DNA from: Chitinophagales bacterium
GTDB lineage: Bacteria > Bacteroidota > Bacteroidia > Chitinophagales > UBA10324
DNA: 18,037 nucleotides
Direction: 5' to 3'
Assembly (NCBI GenBank): GCA_013695715.1
Contig: JACCZZ010000400.1
Location: forward strand, 1-18,037
Shown one piece after another: positions 14,975-18,037 of this stretch. The notes beneath the pieces are model-generated. The model did no database searches, was not told the DNA's origin, and was given only the letters and a program-made list of their open reading frames with translations. Made by a program: the position numbers and the translations under genes. How positions within the stretch are numbered: position 1 is the first letter of the stretch; each line of letters opens with the position of its first letter.

Positions 14975-16101
14975 ACCGCAGATTTGGTTTGTATAACTCC
15001 TGGAAGCAATTTAAGGTAGTAAAATGAAAACATAATATCCATGACCGGAAAATACCAGAACAGGTCACCCTCACCCAATTTTTTCATTAAGGGTAATAAT
15101 AAACCAGCTTGTATAATAAAGCGAGTAACAAATAATATCAAAGCCTGTAATTGATAATTGGTAAAAAAGAGTACCAAAATAATAAAAGAATAGAATAATA
15201 GGTGCGAAACAGAAAATAAAAATAAAAGCGATTGATGCTTTAATTTATAATAGACTGATGTACTTACATGCCGCTGTTTTTGCGCCCAGTATTCATCCCA
15301 GTTTTTCTTTGGTTCAGAATAGATGAATGAATCCTTATCTATTTGTACACTCACATTCTTAGCCGTTGCAGCCTCATTTATCAGCAGATCGTCATCACCT
15401 GAAAGCAGGTGAGGGTACTTTTGAAAGGCATTATGATGGAAGAATAGTGACTTGCGATAACCCATATTTCTTCCTGTTCCCATATACGTCAGCCCAGAAA
15501 GAGCATAGGAAAAATACTGTAAAGCGGTCATAAATGTTTCATAACGAATGAATTTGTTCAGGAAACTTTTATACTTTTTGTAGGGTGCATATCCCAGCAC
15601 TATTTCCTTTTTATCCGTTAGCATTCCGGCCATGTGGTGAATCCACATTTTGGAAGATGGCATGCAGTCGGCATCTGTGACCAATATACATTCATGAGTT
15701 GCTGCCCTTATGCCGATGGTAAGAGGGTATTTTTTTCCTTTCATTGATTTAGAATGCTGAACAAGTCGTCTGATTATAAGGTGGGGATATTTCTTTGCCA
15801 TACTCATTAATAACAGCTGAGTGTCATCGTTGGAATTGTCATTCACAACGACAACTTCAAAGTGCGGATAATTCTGTTCAAGAATGGCTGTAAGATTCTT
15901 TTCCAGTAAGGAGGCTTCATTTCTTGCACAAATGACTACAGAAACAGGCTGGATGTCGTGAACTGCTGCTGAACTATTATGAGCTGACAGTCTTGCAAAA
16001 AAAAATAAATAGTAAAATATTTGAATGAAGACTACAATTACTAGGATTATAAGTAGTCCCTCCAATTCCTTTATTTTTGGCCGCCAAAAGTAGTAAATCA
16101 T
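14965..16101 (-). CDS. Membrane-bound glycosyltransferase family 2
   Basis: A processive-type GT-A glycosyltransferase anchored in the inner membrane, 378 residues. Segment 15-36 is an N-terminal membrane helix. The cytosolic catalytic domain follows: VSVVICARNEA (53-63), VVNDNSNDDT (85-94), the DxD metal/nucleotide-sugar site VTDADC (141-146), GTGRNMGYRKSLF (208-220), the SGDDDLL (234-240) acidic acceptor site, and QKQRH (274-278), equivalent to the QxxRW motif but with His for Trp. Three C-terminal membrane helices are near 290-313, 315-336 and 347-367. The set resembles enzymes of cell-envelope polysaccharide or glycolipid synthesis; the sugar and acceptor cannot be told. The first ATG is at 16101; a TTG at 16065 just before the first membrane helix is a possible shorter start. 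It heads the operon with the ECF sigma factor and rsmG. Confidence 0.9.
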   Translation of the reverse strand: MIYYFWRPKIKELEGLLIILVIVVFIQIFYYLFFFARLSAHNSSAAVHDIQPVSVVICARNEASLLEKNLTAILEQNYPHFEVVVVNDNSNDDTQLLLMSMAKKYPHLIIRRLVQHSKSMKGKKYPLTIGIRAATHECILVTDADCMPSSKMWIHHMAGMLTDKKEIVLGYAPYKKYKSFLNKFIRYETFMTALQYFSYALSGLTYMGTGRNMGYRKSLFFHHNAFQKYPHLLSGDDDLLINEAATAKNVSVQIDKDSFIYSEPKKNWDEYWAQKQRHVSTSVYYKLKHQSLLFLFSVSHLLFYSFIILVLFFTNYQLQALILFVTRFIIQAGLLLPLMKKLGEGDLFWYFPVMDIMFSFYYLKLLPGVIQTKSAVWK

Positions 16102-16126
16102 AATCCACTTTTGAATCAGCTATCTG

Positions 16127-17254
16127 ATGCAATTTCAATTAGAGGCTAAAGATGTATATAGCGCCGCTCGGGCCGGAACTATCACTACAGCACATGGCAC
16201 TATACAAACTCCCACCTTTATGCCAATTGGCACCACCGGTGCCGTAAAAGCTGTACACTTTTCTGAACTTGAACAAACAATAGGCGCACAAATTATTCTT
16301 GGAAATACTTATCACCTTTATTTAAGACCTGGAGCTGACATAATACATGCTGCCGGTGGATTACATGCTTTTAACGGATGGCACCATCCCATCTTAACAG
16401 ACAGCGGTGGTTACCAGGTTTATTCATTATCTGACAGAAGAAAGATTACAGAAGAGGGAGCAAAATTTCATTCTCACATAGATGGTTCGAAACATCTTTT
16501 TTCTCCTGAAAAGGTGATCGATATTCAGCGGATTATTGGTGGTGATATTATAATGGCCTTTGATGAATGTATTGCATGGCCCAGTGATTATGATGAAGCA
16601 AAAAAATCGATGCAACTAACCCATAGATGGCTTCAGCGATGTATTGATCAGATGTCAAAAAGTGAAGCACTATATGGATTTGAACAATCTTTATTTCCTA
16701 TCGTGCAGGGAAGCACATTCCCGGATTTACGCAAGGAATCAGCAGAAGTAATCTCAGAAAAAAATTGTGAGGGAAATGCAATAGGAGGTCTTTCTGTAGG
16801 TGAACCTGCTGATAAGATGTATGAGATGACAGCCATTGTCTGCAATATATTGCCAGAAGAAAAACCACGCTACCTGATGGGTGTTGGGATGCCTGATAAT
16901 ATCCTCGAATGCATAAGCCTAGGTGTTGACATGTTTGATTGTGTAATCCCTACACGAAACGGAAGAAATGGAATGCTATTTACAAAAGAGGGGATAATCA
17001 ATATAAAGAACAAAAAATGGGAAAAGGATTTTTCAGCACTTGATGATCTTAACAACTTTGTTAGCCAGGGTTATTCAAAAGCATTTCTGCGGCACATGCT
17101 GTTACAAAATGAAATTCTGGGCTGTCAGATAGCAAGTGTTCATAATCTTTGTTTCTACCTCTGGCTTGTAGCAGAGTCAAGAAAAAGAATTATTGAAGGA
17201 AATTTTTCCGACTGGAAGCAGCAGATCTTAAAAAAAATAATGACGCGACTTTGA
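16127..17254 (+). CDS. tgt: Queuine tRNA-ribosyltransferase (tRNA-guanine transglycosylase)
   Basis: TGT exchanges guanine 34 in the anticodon of Asp, Asn, His and Tyr tRNAs for the queuosine precursor preQ1. The 375-residue protein has all catalytic features: LTDSGGYQV with D92, AFDECIAWP (144-152) for preQ1 binding, GGLSVGE (220-226), and MFDCVIPTRNGRNG (269-282) with nucleophile D271. The C-terminal zinc site is unusual. Most bacterial TGTs have CxCxxC before the YSRAYLRH segment; here that stretch reads LDDLNNFVSQGYSKAFLRH (305-323) without any Cys. The fourth ligand position, H339 in SVHN, is kept. I believe this loss is widespread in Bacteroidota. The start codon lies only 25 bases from the divergent glycosyltransferase start, and LptF/G follows 40 bases downstream. 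Confidence 0.96.
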   Translation: MQFQLEAKDVYSAARAGTITTAHGTIQTPTFMPIGTTGAVKAVHFSELEQTIGAQIILGNTYHLYLRPGADIIHAAGGLHAFNGWHHPILTDSGGYQVYSLSDRRKITEEGAKFHSHIDGSKHLFSPEKVIDIQRIIGGDIIMAFDECIAWPSDYDEAKKSMQLTHRWLQRCIDQMSKSEALYGFEQSLFPIVQGSTFPDLRKESAEVISEKNCEGNAIGGLSVGEPADKMYEMTAIVCNILPEEKPRYLMGVGMPDNILECISLGVDMFDCVIPTRNGRNGMLFTKEGIINIKNKKWEKDFSALDDLNNFVSQGYSKAFLRHMLLQNEILGCQIASVHNLCFYLWLVAESRKRIIEGNFSDWKQQILKKIMTRL

Positions 17255-17294
17255 CCAATTAAATGCTGAATCAGACATTAAAAAAATTAAGATT

Positions 17295-18037
17295 TTGAAG
17301 ATCCTCGACCTTTATATTATTAAAAAATTTCTTGGAACATTCTTTTTAACCCTGGCACTCTTTATACTTATTGCCATTGTTTTTGATATTACTGAAAAGC
17401 TCGAAGATTTTATGGATGAGAGCATTCCCCTCTCGGAAATTGTATTTGACTATTACCTGAATTTTATACCTTATTTCGCTGTGCTGTTCACTCCTTTATT
17501 CCTTTTTGTAGCTGTAATCTTTTTTACCTCCCGCATGGCTTATCGTTCAGAGATCGTTGCAATCCTTAATTCTGGCATCACCTTTAAAAGAATGCTTTTA
17601 CCCTATTTTCTTTCAGCAGCATTTATAACGGGATTAAATATTTATGCAAACCACTGGCTAATACCCAATGCCAACAAAACGCGTATAGCTTTTGAAGATG
17701 CTTATATCGGGTATAAACCACATAAAAGTGGTCATAATATCCATATGCAAATGGCCCGGGATGAATTTATATATGTCGAGAATTTCAATTTTGAAGACAG
17801 CACAGGATATAAATTTTCCTATGAAAAGTTTGATGATGGAAATCTCTTCTATAAGCTTCGTGCTGACAAGATCCAATGGGAGAACAAAAACAACATGTGG
17901 GCTCTTAAGAATTATGTGGTGCGTACCAACAACGACATGACTGAAACGCTGAGATTTGGCAAAGACACTGTTGTAAAATATAATTTCCTTCCAAAAGATT
18001 TTGTTCAGAAGCTTAATGAAATTGCAACAATGAATTC
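17295..18037 (+). CDS. LptF/LptG-family permease (YjgP/YjgQ), partial at the right edge
   Basis: The N-terminal 247 residues of an inner-membrane permease of the LPS export ABC transporter; the 3' end lies beyond the window. LptF and LptG together with LptB extract LPS from the inner membrane and pass it to the periplasmic bridge. The protein begins MKILDLYIIKKFLGTFFLTLALF with the first membrane helix at about 12-31. Further helices lie at about 56-78 and 100-118, separated by the segment SRMAYRSEIVAILNSGITFKRML (79-101), the family's cytoplasmic coupling region. A periplasmic beta-rich region follows from about 125. The start is TTG at 17295: the frame is open from 17244 but contains no in-frame ATG before the first helix, and the first ATGs downstream would remove it. 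LptF and LptG cannot be told apart from this fragment. Probably co-transcribed with tgt. Confidence 0.9.
   Translation, partial: MKILDLYIIKKFLGTFFLTLALFILIAIVFDITEKLEDFMDESIPLSEIVFDYYLNFIPYFAVLFTPLFLFVAVIFFTSRMAYRSEIVAILNSGITFKRMLLPYFLSAAFITGLNIYANHWLIPNANKTRIAFEDAYIGYKPHKSGHNIHMQMARDEFIYVENFNFEDSTGYKFSYEKFDDGNLFYKLRADKIQWENKNNMWALKNYVVRTNNDMTETLRFGKDTVVKYNFLPKDFVQKLNEIATMN

Noticed and set aside
1..18037. CRISPR arrays, insertion sequences, prophage, tRNA or rRNA genes.
   Set aside because: None seen: no spaced direct repeats, transposase motifs, phage genes or cloverleaf/rRNA signatures in any part of the window.

Overview
The window comes from the chromosome of a member of the Bacteroidota; genus cannot be assigned from sequence alone. 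Evidence: an AT-rich genome with few Shine-Dalgarno sites; two good matches to the Bacteroidota promoter (TTG, a 17-23 base spacer, TAnnTTTG); a queuine tRNA-ribosyltransferase without the usual zinc cysteines; Bacteroidota-style LptF/G, PabB and RSH proteins; and a PepSY-like secreted protein. Most genes are housekeeping genes. There is no CRISPR array, tRNA, rRNA, prophage or insertion sequence that I can recognise, and no intergenic stretch exceeds 300 bases (largest 194-424).

Left part (1-6920). A response regulator leaves the window at the left edge on the minus strand. Diverging from it is a full-length bifunctional (p)ppGpp synthetase/hydrolase (RSH). A cyclopropane-fatty-acid-synthase-like methyltransferase follows, then a convergent secreted PepSY-like protein with a strong hairpin terminator. 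Divergent from the PepSY gene is a run of Fur-family regulator, STAS-domain protein (11-base overlap with fur) and adenylosuccinate synthase PurA. RSH and purA are thus close together, and PurA is a known (p)ppGpp-inhibited enzyme in E. coli.

Middle part (7087-13664). A histone-H1-like protein has 13 lysine-rich pentads followed by a strongly acidic tail. It sits 28 bases before a chorismate-binding enzyme, most likely PabB. DprA converges on pabB with only 3 bases between the stop codons. Next is a large secreted M1-type zinc metallopeptidase whose C-terminal 400 or so residues look like an outer-membrane beta-barrel with an Omp85-like VRGY motif and a terminal Phe.

Right part (13674-18037). 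A compact minus-strand operon runs glycosyltransferase family 2, then an ECF sigma factor (10-base overlap), then RsmG. Divergent from it, with only 25 bases between start codons, is tgt, followed by a partial LptF/LptG permease of the lipopolysaccharide export system that leaves the right edge and starts with TTG.

I do not see a clearly new multi-gene system. The items most worth a second look are the M1 peptidase-beta-barrel fusion, the TGT without its zinc cysteines, the bipolar histone-like protein, and the RSH/fur/STAS/purA neighbourhood.
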